From contig JAPEIS010000002.1 in assembly GCA_029531795.1 (NCBI GenBank), positions 1,116,001 to 1,180,000 on the forward strand: a stretch of 64,000 nt of DNA, given 5' to 3'. Positions 34,687 to 47,901 of the stretch are shown here, one piece after another. The notes beneath the pieces are model-generated. The model was not told the DNA's origin, did not search any database, and worked only from the letters and a program-made list of their open reading frames with translations. This stretch comes from Sclerotinia nivalis (lineage: Eukaryota; Ascomycota; Leotiomycetes; Helotiales; Sclerotiniaceae). Position 1 is the first letter of the stretch. Every line of letters starts with the position of its first letter. A program made the translations under genes and the position numbers.

Positions 34687-36795
34687 TATGAAATCCAATT
34701 GACTACCGGTAACAGCCTTATCGATGAGATAGATGACTTGTAAGAGATGTAGGCGTCGGGTTTAGATTTGATGAAGTAGATTTGAATTTCCGGAGTGACT
34801 CTACTTGCCGTGCATTCACAGAATTAACGACGAGGAGTATAACAAATTGGAATAGATGAATCTTGGAAGCCTGAAAGGAAAATCTGTAGCTATTATGACT
34901 TTTCGAGGCTCATCTCACACGAAGCAATCAAGCAAGGTCGTAATGAATCCATGTCAACAAACTATACCTATTTTGTACCGGCGAGTCACTGTGGATCTCA
35001 TCTGATTAATTTGATTGGTTCCAATTATATTACATTAGCACAGCCTTTTCGGCCAACAGAAAAAGGGAAAGCGTGATTCCCCATGATTTTCTTCGCGTAA
35101 CAATCAGACGAGGCAGATACTTTAGAACTTTACGAAAAGTTATTCTTTAAGTGGTCCAATGATCTCCTGAAGAGATATGATTGATCAATTGCTCTGGCTC
35201 ATCACAACTTTCTGTATATGATATCGGAAATTTCGAGAGCGGAGATGCTAATTGATATAGACCCTCTAGAGTGGCGTGCTTACGGGTCGATGATGGATTG
35301 TAATTTGGTAGTATACGGGAGATGACTCATATTTCGTACTCATCCTACAATGGTCCTCGCTGTAGGACTCATAATTTATGGACCAAGGCTGACATTATGA
35401 GATGATTCCTACTCGGTGCATTATCTTATGGGGACACATACTCGTTCTATACTTCATCAACAAGAACCTACACTATGTTTAATATGGAATGGCCATCGCA
35501 CGACACAAGATATATGATTACAAGTCCTTTCCTGTCCTTTCCTCACAACTCAAAATATATATAGCCTACTTATGTGTATCGGTAACCCATTGACTTTCCT
35601 CTCTTACTTAGCTTAGAATTTGGAATTTATGTTAATTTGAAAGATGATTGATGTCTTTCCTTTCAAGGAACATTCATATGCACATACACCTTCCCATATC
35701 ACAAGTCGTAAATCACAAATAACCCCAAACCCCATCCTTCCAAATATTTTGACAATTTTTTTATTCTTTCATTTCGTTTCATATATCTTCCGCTGTGCAT
35801 CGCTGTTTCTGTTTCTGTTTCTCTTTCCGCTCCGCTCTGCACTTCACTGGATGTGTAAATCCACCATCCAGTAGGTATTTCCTCATCCTCTTCCCCTTCA
35901 TATTCATCGCTATGCTCGCCCAGTTTTTGCACATCTATACTATAAACATACACGAGGCCATTTCTTCCTTATCATACGCTCTTCCCTTCCTTTTTCATCT
36001 TGCTGGCCTCATTTACCATCCATTCATGCCATCTCACCCGTTCCGAATGAGGAAAAAACAAAAAAACAAACCACAAACCCCACTCCCGCTGAATGCCTCG
36101 CTATCCGACCACCCCCACGTCGCCTCGCGCCATCAAAACAATAAGTTTGTATGAAGTATCGCATTTTTGAGCTTTCCCTATGTGTATGCATGCCAATTGT
36201 ATATCAAAGAACAACCCGACCAGTAGAAACCCATTGTGTAAGTTTATGAACCCTCTGTGACCAAAACAAAGCAAAAACTCAAATAGAAAAGCATAGAAAG
36301 AATCGAAAACAATCCCAAACCAGAAAAAGTCGCCCGGACTGGAACCCAGAACCATATCGCTTCGCAAATGCATAGATAGAAAACCATAACAAAGTATCCA
36401 TCTGAATGAATGAGTTTTTCGGAAAACTCTTTTAATTTCTCTTTTTTTGCTTCCACTCTTGACCATGTGTCGACTGACATGGAAAGGAAATCTATAATAG
36501 TCGTAAAACAAGCTTACTCGATGATAGCCAAGGAGATCCCGTATGCAAACAAACTTCCCTTTTCCCCTGCCCTCCATTTCTGTAGCAGATATCGCACATT
36601 TATATGCACCTTTTTGGGTGCAGCTTTCTAACTCCATTCAATATGCGCAAGGTAAGCCACTTGCCTCATAATACGCCCACAGATGTTGAAATGAGCCTTT
36701 CATTCAAACGTTGAGCACATGTTGATTCCTCGAGCAACTCTCACCTTGGCTTTCATCTGATCAAGAGAACCTTTCTTTCTCTGGCCACCAATGAT
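34687..36795. other. Upstream region of the zinc-cluster gene and 3' flank of the nucleotidyltransferase gene
   Basis: No gene seen. Short frames on both strands around 35644-36637 are low-complexity or hydrophobic by base composition and show no domain. Confidence 0.55.
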
Positions 36796-39700
36796 TTAAC
36801 CACCCTTGCGTTCGCTCTCGTTGACTGGGAGCTTTTCGCCGTGAGCATTGCCGCCATTGGCAGTCTTAGACTCAGGAGGACCTCGCCCCTTTTTGCCCTT
36901 AGGTTTTTGCCAGCTTCCCGAAGATACTCCGGGTCCACTGCCCTCGCTCTTAGCAGCCCTAGTATGTCCGTTTTGTTTCAAATTGGATGTAAATTGTTTG
37001 GCCGGTTGTTCGGTTCCTACTGAATGCTTCAAACTCGTCTTTGGATGCTCGACATTGGATTTCTCCGAAACAGCGGGTCCATTCAACTTGAGATTCTCGA
37101 GCTTCCTGTTGATCGTCGGTGAAGGTGTGTGCGATTCATATACGGGTGAAAGATGGTTGAATCCACTTGGGAGGATGTCATTATGGCTACCCGTAACGTC
37201 GAGAGGTGACATACCGCCATTTTGGCGAGCGAGTTTGTTCCTGGAATTAGGTGACAATCGTGAGGACCCGTCGAGACTGTCCGCAATTGACAGCCCATTG
37301 GTAGTGGCAGGCTGATGGCTAATAACGCCGTTTGTGGTTGTCAAATTTGTGCTAGATCCATTGACAACCAAAGGATATATCCCGTTCGGAGCGCTTCTCG
37401 GATCCCTCGGTGTAAGTTGCCCAGAAAGATCCTCCCCCAATGAGATATCACTCTCGGTAACAGAAGCTTGAGATATTGATCCAACAGATCCCCTTGTGTG
37501 ATAAAATCTATCTCCGGAGACTGGACCCACATTCGCAGCCGTAGTTTCATGAGTCAAACTAGGACCTCCTGTAGAAGAACCATTTACCACCAAAGGCCCA
37601 TGATTGTTCGAGGTACGGAGATTGGAACTCGACATCGTATGTTGAGCTGGGACAGACTGAGCCAGTGAGAAATGCCTATCATTACCTAGGGGGGAAGGCG
37701 ACCTTGAAGGGTTACGCTTAATCCGGTCATGAATTGATTGCGGTAGTTGATCGGTTGACAACCGACGTCTATTTCCCGACAAGTCTCCGAACGAAGGTAT
37801 CGTTAGAGGTATATCTTTACGGGAACATGTGTTTTGTGGCTCATTGACGTAATAACCAACATACTCCTTCGGCGTACTAAGCTCGGGTGGAGTAGTTGCA
37901 GTTCGCCTCGACTCATATCCTTGCTCAGTGGCCTCGTCTGAAATGAAATTCGGGATGGGAACTCCACTGATCTGCTGTCGCAATGGTTGATATACTCCAG
38001 GTCCATGGGCGCCCAGAGCTGAATGACCACTTCCTTGCAATAAAACAGGCGAAGGTGCGGTACGAGTCCCAGGTTGTGAATGTGACCTAATTGACCCATT
38101 CGACTGAATCATGTTGGAATTCGAGCCATTTGTGACGGTGGATCGATGCATACTTCTTCTCAACTCAGGAGTGACAGCACTCAACTGCGGTGACGACGGG
38201 TTCGTATTTGAGGTTGGATATGCATACATTGGTTGCCCAGCATATTGAAGGGGGTAGAAATACATACCTTCTGGTCGTATAGGCGCCGTTAATGGCCCTT
38301 GATCAAATAAAGAGGATCGATTTCGATCACTAGCTTGTTGCTTAATCGGCATGCCACCACTTTGCATTCGACCATGTGACTGTGCATATGCTTGCGCCTG
38401 AGCTTGAGCATGGGCCTGCTCTGCATACGACTGTTGCATCAATTGCATTCTTAAAGTGTTTTCTTGTGCCTGTAAAACCGAATATGTCGTGTAAAGATGA
38501 TTGTGCAACTGTGCTTGCGCTTGTTGCTGAACCCATTGTTCTTGCGTAGATATATTTGATGGCATCCCATGCTGCTGGTAAATCTGATGATCATAATTGC
38601 TATTCGATGACCTGCGGCTACCACTTGACGAATTGCGATTGGAATGGTTATTACGTCCACCACGGTGGCCTCCTCTACCAGATCTATGCGGGGGGTGACT
38701 AGCAGTCAAGGTTGGTTTCTTAGATGGAGGTGGCTTCTCCCAAACTCGCTCCTCCTCTTTTGGAAACTGGAATTTTTCACAACACTCATCCAGTTTACCG
38801 ACAGATATCAGATCGAATGCCCTCCTCATTTCCATGTGAAGTCCACGGAAAGAGAAATCGTCTGCGGTATTGCCAAGATTGCGACCGACATTGAATGGCT
38901 CCTCTACGCACAACATATTGTTCGTTGATATCGACCATCCCTTCTCCTGCTTGGATATTTGCTTTCCGCTTCGGACCGAGACAACCTGCTTGTCATAATC
39001 GAATTGGTGCCCATAAAATCGAAAAAATTGGAACAGAAGTTCTCCCAATGTTGACTTATTTTTCAGACCAAACTCCTTCAGGGCGTCAATATCGTCTGCG
39101 AAGCTGCTCTCGCCCCCTTCCTTCGTTGGTAGCTTGAGGTGAGGTCTTTGATGTAGTGCTGGCAGCACGGGAGGTTCTCGACTTTGTAGAAAATTGATGA
39201 TCATGCATATCCAGGTATATGAACTCAGTGTGCCACCAAATGCTATGAAATGTGAGCGAAACAGTTGTATCAAAAAATTGCCTATTCTTACCAGCATCAT
39301 TGATGACCCTTGACTTTGTCCAGTGCTTAATGATCATAGCCAAGGGCCTCACCCGGGGATCAATCTCAATATACGTCTTTATCATACGGGTGTTCTCGAG
39401 GGCAAGAGTGTTGTTGACATTCATGTCACAGAACAATTTGAGATCTGGATCAAATATTTTGACAATTGGAACCTTAGCAGTTGATACACATATTACCTTT
39501 TGCATGCCATCTACAAATTGTCAGTTATGTTACCATTGACCGAGTTCTGAAAACTTACTCTTTGCAAGCAATTCGGCAATCATGCACACACCCTCCATCG
39601 CCTTCCAGTCTGTCGTTATGCAAATATCAACTGAAATTGTTAGTCGAGTTTCACATCTTAAAGCTGCTCTCCAACTCACCATCAGACTCATCTGTACAAA

Positions 39701-40667
39701 GCAAATTGCCAGATGACCCAAAAACATGTACCCGTATGTCGTGCCCAGGCCACTCTTTGTTAAACATATCTTCCAGCTTCAGTACCAGCTTCCTCCTCCT
39801 CTCATCAGTTTCCGCCGTTGGTAATAATCGATCATACAATTCGCGCATGTCTGTGGACAATTTTTTCTCTTCATCATCCGATAGTTTGCTCTTAACGTCA
39901 GAATCTTTCAATTGCTCCAATCGATCAGTCCCAAGGCTATAAGCCATGCGCCGTTTTGTGAAAGCCATGGCTGTTTCATATGGGCATCCCCTTCGTGGGG
40001 CAGGAGGTGGTCTTGAAGGTAGAGTTATATTCGATTCAGAGTATGCTGATCTAGGGGAATGGCTGCCAGGAGCACTCGGTGAAGGTTCTCTTGACTCGAA
40101 AGAGAAATTCCTCGCATGTTGATGTGGTGTAGAAGGTACAGAATTCGATTCTCGAGATAATGTAGAATTTTGATGTTGTGGAACTGGTCGTGGGGGAAGT
40201 TGAGCCGTTAACTCGAATTTCTTGCCCGACATCGTTGCTGATGTCTCCTTCTCTGTTATGAGCGCGCGCTCGCCTTTACTATATTTTCGTACGTCCCTAT
40301 TCCCATGACCGCCCCTCGCAGCAGGTTTATGTTTTCGTTCCGTCGTAACGCCACTTGAGCTGGATCTCTGTCCGGGCACAGCCTGAATATGTTGTGCTGA
40401 AAGTAGCGGGGGAAGTGGTGCGGTTTGCAGACTAGTGTTTCTGCCTGAAGAAATGAGCCTATTGTACTGTGCAAGTTGTTGCTGGTGAAATAAGGGTTGT
40501 TGGGGAAGCAGAATGGGAATAAATTGAGTTGGAAGCTGAGGGAGACCGGGAATACTCGGCGAGGAGCTGGAATTTGAATCGGCGTGGGTATTGCGCCGCA
40601 CAAGTCGCGACCACTGTGCAGATTGATATTGATATTGAGAATTACCTGTAGAAGGCTGGCCCTCCAT
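36796..40667 (-). CDS. Cid1/Trf4-type terminal nucleotidyltransferase (poly(A)/poly(U) RNA polymerase)
   Basis: Four exons on the minus strand, 40667-39680, 39630-39559, 39510-39292 and 39242-36796, with introns of 48-49 nt, give 1241 residues. Joins restore the catalytic region: FGSSGNLLCTDESD-VDICITTDW, with D329 and D331 as the first two metal ligands, and LFCDMNVNN with D382 as the third. The PAP/25A-associated domain follows (GGTLSSYTWICMIINFLQ, then TLGELLFQFFRFYG and KGWSISTNNMLCVEEPF). Residues 1-300 and the last 600 are disordered, Ser/Gln/Pro-rich, with an Arg/Gly patch (RSGRGGHRGGR) typical of RNA binding. Such enzymes add A or U to RNA 3' ends, marking them for decay or storage. 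Which nucleotide is used cannot be told from the sequence here. Confidence 0.92.
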
Positions 40668-43600
40668 CAAACTTATAAAATTCCTTCCGTTGTGGGTGAG
40701 GGAATGTCGGGTTTTTCCTGACGATGCGTTGAGGGTGTCTCAATCATAAACGACAGGCAGGCGGGAATATCGAAGCAAAGACAAAAGGATCTTGCTAAAG
40801 ATTAAAGACGATGGAGGTAGCCACGCGACTATGAAAAAAAAGAAAGAGAATAAAGTCGTTTCCGCCGAATATGATGTATATCTATCTAATTGTGAACAAT
40901 CGTGGTTGTGGGTCGTAATTCGTTTGTAGAAGAATGAGAGGTTTCGAAAGGTTATTTTTCCTTCTTTCGAGATTGCCCCCTTCTAAAGAAGTGATGATAT
41001 TCAGTTGTAAGTGTGGTCTATGTATTGGTCCCTCGCTATTCTTTTAATTCCGGACCATAGAAATTCGTATTGAAATTGAAGAGTGGAGAAAAGAGGGAAC
41101 TCGCTGCTTGAGTATCGAGGGTATATTTACGAGTTCTTGCTGTTTGAACATAGGACCATGAGAAGAAAAAATTAATCCCCTTCTTTTTAAGAAAATGATC
41201 AATTTGAATGAGTGAGAGAGTAATTTGGTTGGTAGAAAGAGAATTGACTGAAAGTATTTTTGCTTTGCTTTGCTTTGCTTTGCTTTGTTCTCAAAAGTTG
41301 TATCACTCTCACGTACTTTCATACAATAGAGCGTACGTTCGGAGTAGGAGTAGGAGTAGTGACAGTTTTACTGAACTGTACTTTAATGTAGTAGGTAGTG
41401 TAGTAAGTAGTAAAGTGTAAAGCAGCACTTTGATATGGTGGATGGGACGTGAATATGGCTTTCTCGATTAAAATGGTAACGCTAAGCATGGATATGTCCC
41501 AGCAAGCAACGACGGGGTGAGGTGAGGTGGAAAAGGTAAAAGGGCAAGAAAGAGGTAAGTGCTTAAAAAGACAATTGCACTTTCCCTTAGATTCAATTAT
41601 TTTCTTATCTGATGGGTTGTATGAGTTATGAGTGGGAACTATCTATGAGGCAAGTCCGTATTGATATTGACTTCATGAATAGAAAGAAATTTTAATTGGA
41701 GAATTGAAGGATTGACTAACTAATGAATGAGTGTACTATTTTCTGAGGATATTATTCAAAGTAATGGGAAACGAGATTGTACCTGCTTTTATTCATACAT
41801 CCATCCATCCATCCAGTCATATGTATGTATATTCATTTATTCATTCATCCATCCATCAGCCTTCACCTTTCTCATCATACTGGCAATTCTTAGATCATTC
41901 TATCTCTTATTTGTACGAGTCCTGATTAATAAGTACCTAGTATCATAGGATTTATTCACACAATTACTTAACTACTGATGAATCCCCTACGCAAGGTCTA
42001 AATACTGGCTGCTATGTGAGAAAACCTTGAGAGCTCTATATGTATCGACTAATATGTATCGGCTAATAACAATGGCCAAAGCAGAAGCCCCCATAGATAG
42101 GATAGCCAAGTCTCATCTACTCTCTTCTACCCCAAGTACTCTCAAACCTTACTTTTGTTATATACCTCGTGCCATTAGTAGCCCCCGTAATTATAGTTCC
42201 AGTTTCTTTGTGAGCCTTTTCCTTTTGCCTAACCATCTAGCCATTCACATCTCGAGTAACACCTCAATATAAATAGTATGCGCCCACCCAAATTGCAGCA
42301 CAAATTCCCACTCCAGCATAGATACCTCCTCATAGGTACAAAGAAGTTTCCAGCTCTTCCAAGGCTTTCTTCGCTGGTACGAAGTATTTTCACATAGTAC
42401 ATACGAGGAAAACCAAGGAATTTGAAGCAAATGATCATGAGTATAAGTTTCAGCCCTGGAGAGAGACTCATCCCTTTGAGGGGGCAAATTGATATTCAGC
42501 TCCTCTATCTAAAAGCTTCATCAGAATTCCCCATCTCATAGAATTAGACGTGGCTGCGGTGGTACCTTGTGCTAAGTATCCATGTGCATGCTCTATGAAT
42601 AACGGGTTAGTTTTAGGTCCCAGTCCGAAACAGTACGGGGAGCCCGCGCCTGCAGTGTTCTTTCGCTGTGCCGGTATGTAAAATGATATCCTTCGGGATA
42701 CTCGAATCATCAGTCTGACACGAAGGGAAATTTACCGCTTACAAGACATCAAATCAACATGAGGCCAGGAAGCATATTAAGTGGGAGGGCGAGAGGGAAC
42801 CTAATATAACAAAACGGGCACAGACAAATCTATATAAACATATACATCCATTTATGGAACAGTCCTATATTTAAGACGTTTTGTTTCTTCGTTGCATCGT
42901 CCATTCTAAAAGAACCCCGCCTGCAGGGCTCAACCATAATCCTTCTAATATGGACATCAAAGTCAAATTTCGATTTCTGAGACGAAGGGGGTCGAGCTTC
43001 AAGCTTCGAACTTCGAACTTCGAACTTTGATCTTTGATCTTTCTAGAGCTCTTAAGCCTTTTTCGATATCCTGACTCCCCATTCAATATATTAGATTATA
43101 TCTCATTTTCATTAATGGATAGATACCTACCCATATTAAAGCAATTTATTAAACTTTCAGGGTCAAGAGTAATCTCAAAAAACAAACCGTTAGAAACAGA
43201 TAAACCCCAATATCAAAAGGTTTACCCCCTTCAACTCAAAACCTAAATTCATTGGCCTTGGCGAGTTTTAGAAGAATCCGAAAGACAAAGAGAAACGTGA
43301 GATTGATTAGAGCTACTCGAGGATATGAAATACTATATGAAATACTTTGATACCCTGAAAATGATTCTCACTTAATCTCAACGAGGTAGAGGTACGTACC
43401 ATTCTCCAAAGCTGGAAACCAAAAAAAGGAATGAAAAGTATCTTCTTTTACCCATGGAAAGGCATCTCCGAATAATTGAGGGGTTAACAGGGTCCTCCTG
43501 CTGGTCTCCGTTCAAATTTGATCCCCTTGAATCTCCAAGATTTCCAGAATCCTTCCGATATACGATATATTCTGTACGATCCATCTAATACCCGACGTCT

Positions 43601-46011
43601 TTCCAAAGAATATTCCTTTATTTCGATGCTCAATAATAGATCCTTTCATAGAAATTTGAGCGTCCAAACCCACCAAAGTCCTTTAAAATAAATCTGGGGA
43701 AAGGCGGCATACGAAGGCGGCATACAATTGATTTATCTATTTCCACTTTGTTCCATTGGAAAATCGGTGAACCAATCAGATTAATATATTTTCATTACGA
43801 GGTATTCTTTATTCACTCCTAATTTAGATGTTGGCATATTTTCTCCCTACATTTAACAATTTAGCTCTGCTTGTCCGCCGAAATGTTGAAATGTCGAAAA
43901 GGAGGTTGATGTTACGCTGCGGTGTGATTCATGAAGGGATCAAAAGAACCTCGAGGTTCAGTGTCGTGTTTTTGAGTTTGGAAGATTTTGGGGATCTTCC
44001 GCGGCAATACTCCCGACCGAGCCTTTTGTTTCTTCACAAATGCATACAACCTCGAAGTGCCTTGAAGTGCCTCAAAGTGCCGGCATATGCTACATCTTCA
44101 CATGATGAAAACCAAATATACAGAATTAGAATTACTTTACCTTTCTGCCTTTCAATTTCTAACTCGACTATGATATTCCTTCTTTCCATCTTCCTTCCAA
44201 TGTTCCATATCTCTCGCCTTGCGCTCAACCTTCTCCTCGACTTTTCTTTGTCGGCGGAACAAAGCTTTGATTTTATCTAATCCGTCCTATTCCGCCGTAT
44301 CGTACCACTTATGAATACGAGGACAACTCAACAAACGGTATCTTCCAAAATCATGAAGTCATTCTTATCACTTTGTAAGACTCACTAATCACCCCTTCTC
44401 TCAGACCTCTCAGACCTCAAATCTCGATTTCCACTCCAACAACCAAGTTCTCATCCAAAAATACCTACCTCAAACAATCGACTCGTATCCCTTTTGACTT
44501 CAAACGATGAGGTAGCATCCCCCCTAAACATCAATCGCACTTTGAATTGTCTAGAAGCCTTGTAGATTTCCGCTCAGCATATATACATATGGGGAAAGCC
44601 TGTTCTCCTGCCTTAATTGTGGAGCTCTCGTGCAACAAAGCACCATCTGGAACTCTCCCAATAATCATTGAGCATAAACGAGGAGAAAGAGGTTTGTCAG
44701 CTTTGTCCAACAAAATTGTTTCGTCCCATTTCATCTGAACTTACATATTCCGTATGCACACTCGATGCCGGTACTATTTTTCTTTCTTTGGAGTAGAAGT
44801 ACACAAACCAAAAGACATTCGGTATTAAGTGCATATCGCTGAAGCATTAACTCAATGGCCTAATAACTGCTACCCGGCACTTCCGCATCTTTCCTCCATC
44901 TATGCATAGTCTAAAATTCCATGTTTCCATCCAAAAGCAAGAAAAATCTTCCATCTATTAGGTATTCGGTACTTCGTAGTCTTCTAAACATCTAGCAAAT
45001 TCTATCTTTTACACTATTTCCAGTCTAGAACTACAATGGCTCTGTTCAAAAATCACTAAACCCCTTGTATCAAGCTTCTCATCGCCCACTCGGGCATCTA
45101 CTCCCAAATACCTTACCCAGGTAACTTCACCTCGTAATCGGATTCCAGACGTCATGGGAATTAAGCTTTTCATTGTTGATGCATACTTAGAAATCAACAT
45201 CCATACATACAATAATCTATCCACCCCAAGTAATAAAATCTCATATACCTATAATATATGCATTCTATGAACCTCCCATCATCACTCTCTCTCTCTCTCA
45301 TCCTCCATTCAAACCTTCACAAACAAAAATTCCAACACACAAATATACAGATACACCAACAAAACAATCAATCATTCATTCCCCTGCCAAGCAAACCCGG
45401 GGTCATAATATTTACTCTGTAACATTCCATCCATCCAGCATCTAGTACGTACGATATCCGGTAACCAAAGCAATCCGTTATCCGTCCCCTCTCGGAATCC
45501 ACGGAATTGAACCGCAATCATCACATCACAGCACAACCATTTATTTCAAAGCATTTCTAATAAAGCTTTGGTTTTTACTAAGAATCTACCATTTCCCACC
45601 TTACCAACTACTTACTCTTATTTGTTCTTCTTGTTTTTATTTACATCCTCTGAAAAGTCTATACTCGTATCTGGAACAAGGTTTTTTCCGAAGTATCTGC
45701 ATTGAATCTCGTCATTTGTTTTGTATGAAAACGGTGGGTTGAGGGGTTCTTTGTTATTTATATATACACATATATAAATATACACTAGGTACTTGAGTAC
45801 TTGAGGATTTACGGAGATACCTCCCTCACCACGACGGCTGAATATTGATATCTATATATTGGAATCTATATTGGATTGAAGGATATTTTAAAATTGGGAC
45901 TTTGAATCTTGAACTTTGAGAGGAATAGGAAAGGAAAGAAAGGGCACAGGATCAAGATCAGGATCAGGATACAAATCTTCTTTCACAAGACATAGAGTTA
46001 TTCCAACAGCA
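40668..46011. other. 5.3-kb gene-poor region
   Basis: No supported gene. Repeats include TGCTT (41261-41287), TAGGAG, ATCC/ATTC arrays (41803-41860), CGAACTT units near 43005-43030 and CTCTCT near 45280. A minus-strand frame at 42468-42710 looks partly protein-like but has no context. The left part is the upstream region of the nucleotidyltransferase gene. Confidence 0.5.
41261..41287. repeat. TGCTT pentanucleotide repeat
   Basis: About five tandem TGCTT units upstream of the minus-strand nucleotidyltransferase gene. Confidence 0.85.
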
Positions 46012-47228
46012 ATGACACGATTAAGATCAAGGTAAGATATATATTTTCTATCCCATCCTTTTGCCCTCTCCTCCTTCCTCTCCCCTTCCCGCCTGTTCCC
46101 ATACACCACATACCATTATCAATATCCAAACCCAACTAACACCACCCAGATCCACCACCTCAACACGCTCCACCACTCTTCTCATCGCTCTCTTATCCCT
46201 CACATCCAATACCCTCTCTTCAATATTCGTACATCAATTACCCGACGATCCATTTCATCTCGCGGCTAACTATGGCATGTATTTACATTTTGCCAATGTG
46301 ATGAGTGTGTTTGGTGTTATTGGGGGGTTGAGGGTATGTAATCTTTTTTCTTTTTCTTTTTCCTTTTGGCTTTCTTAGAGGAATAGGTTGTTTTGTTTGG
46401 GGGGAAGGGAAAGAGAGAGGTTGTTTGGATGGTTCCGGGGGTTCCGGGGTTGGATGGGTGTGAGAGGTTGGGCTCTGGTGGAAGGTTGGGGTACCTGTTC
46501 TGGAGATGAATATTTTGGGATGGATGTACTTGATTTTATGATGTTTCTTTTTCCTTTTTCTTTTGAAATTTTCGAGTTTTTAAGGATATAGATACGAAGA
46601 GTAACTAACAACCCATCAGAAACATCCCCTCTCAATCTTCTGTTTCTCAACCTACCTCCTCCTCGACACACTCCTGAGCACCATCCCCCGACTGCTCCTC
46701 CTAACCCTCCTCTCCAACTCCTCCTCCATTCTCTGCACCCCCTCCTCTACCACCTCCCTCGATTTCACCACTCAAATCCCATCCCACACCAATAGTCAAG
46801 AATTAAGTCTAGCAACTTACAGCATATCCTCGCACATCCCCGCCTCATCACATGTCGCTGGATTTGCGGATTTTATGGGGAAGACGGGTGGAGAAGATGG
46901 ATGGACGGAAAAGGGTTGCGAGAGGATTATGTATTTGGGATATGTGACTTTGATGGGAGGTGTGATGGTTGCGATGGGGTTACAGGTTTTGGGTGCGCTT
47001 TGTGTGAGGGATTATGCTAGGGGGTTGTTTGTTGCGGAGAGGAATGAGGAGTTGGAGAATGGGGATGGGGAATGGGAGAGGCAAGTAAAGGAGGAGAGTG
47101 AAGAGAGGAGGGAGAAGGTGAGGATGATGGATAGTGAAGGGTTTCGACCGCTTTTGGTTTTGGATAGGGAGGAGGGAGAGGAGTTTAGGAGGATGACGCC
47201 GATTTTGGAAGAAAGAGGCTTCTTTTGA
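46012..47228 (+). CDS. Predicted four-helix membrane protein, function unknown
   Basis: Three exons, 46012-46031, 46150-46333 and 46620-47228, give 270 residues. The first exon codes only for MTRLRS plus two bases. Both introns (118 and 286 nt) have strong donors (GTAAGA, GTATGT) and textbook CTAAC branch points just before the acceptors. Hydrophobic stretches are LLIALLSLTSNTLSSIF, YLHFANVMSVFGVIGGL, FCFSTYLLLDTLL and its continuation IPRLLLLTLLS, and YLGYVTLMGGVMVAMG, suggesting four membrane helices. Between helices three and four lies a Ser/Thr-rich loop. A charged cytosolic tail of about 80 residues follows (EERREKVRMMDSEG). I do not recognise a named family. The joined frame is open throughout, which supports the model. 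Confidence 0.7.
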
Positions 47229-47526
47229 GGATTGTCTTTGGTAATCGTGGTACGGGGTATTGGTGTGAGTTGATGACGCGAAATCCCTATCGTCTACACA
47301 ACCAGAGAATATATATCGCGATGATATATAATATGGAGAAAGACGACGACACGATGAAATTGTACTATACAAAGGCAAACAGGGACGAACGATATACAAA
47401 ACGAAACTTCAATTGCCACAACCGGATTTGTATATAATTGGAGGAAAGCAAAGCATCAAGCAAGCAAGCATGAAGTATGAATATGGGAACAGGGCGCTCA
47501 TTTGATACCATTACTACCGATACCAT

Positions 47527-47586
47527 TAGGGAATTGGGGGGGATTAGGAGGATTGGGAGGGTTAGGAGGATTGGGGGATAGGGGGA
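47527..47586 (+). repeat. G-rich tract of TTAGG/GATTGG-like units
   Basis: Contains many runs of two to six G separated by ATTA, GATT or TTA spacers (TTAGGAGGATTGGGAGGG). It has enough G-runs for a G-quadruplex and locally resembles degenerate telomere repeats, but it is internal and irregular. Confidence 0.7.
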
Positions 47587-47901
47587 AATGTATATAATGA
47601 ATATTTAAACACTAGTTTAACCATTGAATATGCATCATTAAAAATGTAAAAATTGAAAATGTATTCAATACGGCATCGCTACTTCGGAGTGTGACATCGA
47701 AGTAAATCGTGGGAGGATAAAAGCGAAGGCTCAGATGATCAATCGATCGTTAATTCAAAACTGGTCGAAGAAGCAACCTGCACTGCATTTAGATGGCTAA
47801 GTATGTGTATAATTTGACGAAAAACTCGGTTTCAAACGGTCATGTGTTCAAACATCATGCAGTAGATGTAGAAAACTTTTTAAAGTCTGATAAATAGTCA
47901 A

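Noticed and set aside
36300..36370. Minus-strand tRNA-like T-arm (GGTTCTGGGTTCCAGTCC)
   Set aside because: The T stem does not pair properly and no acceptor, D or anticodon stem can be drawn.
35644..36637. Several 60-180 codon frames on both strands
   Set aside because: Low-complexity or Phe/Ser/Leu-rich frames with no domain and heavy mutual overlap; treated as noncoding.
42245..42710. Minus-strand frames 42710-42468 and 42487-42245 that look partly protein-like
   Set aside because: They overlap in different frames, lack splice signals that would join them cleanly and contain no motif I recognise; kept only as a note within the gene-poor region.
46388..46591. Plus-strand frame inside the second intron of the membrane-protein gene
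   Set aside because: It lies between a strong donor and an acceptor with a perfect branch point, is Gly/Phe-rich by base composition and breaks the gene's frame.
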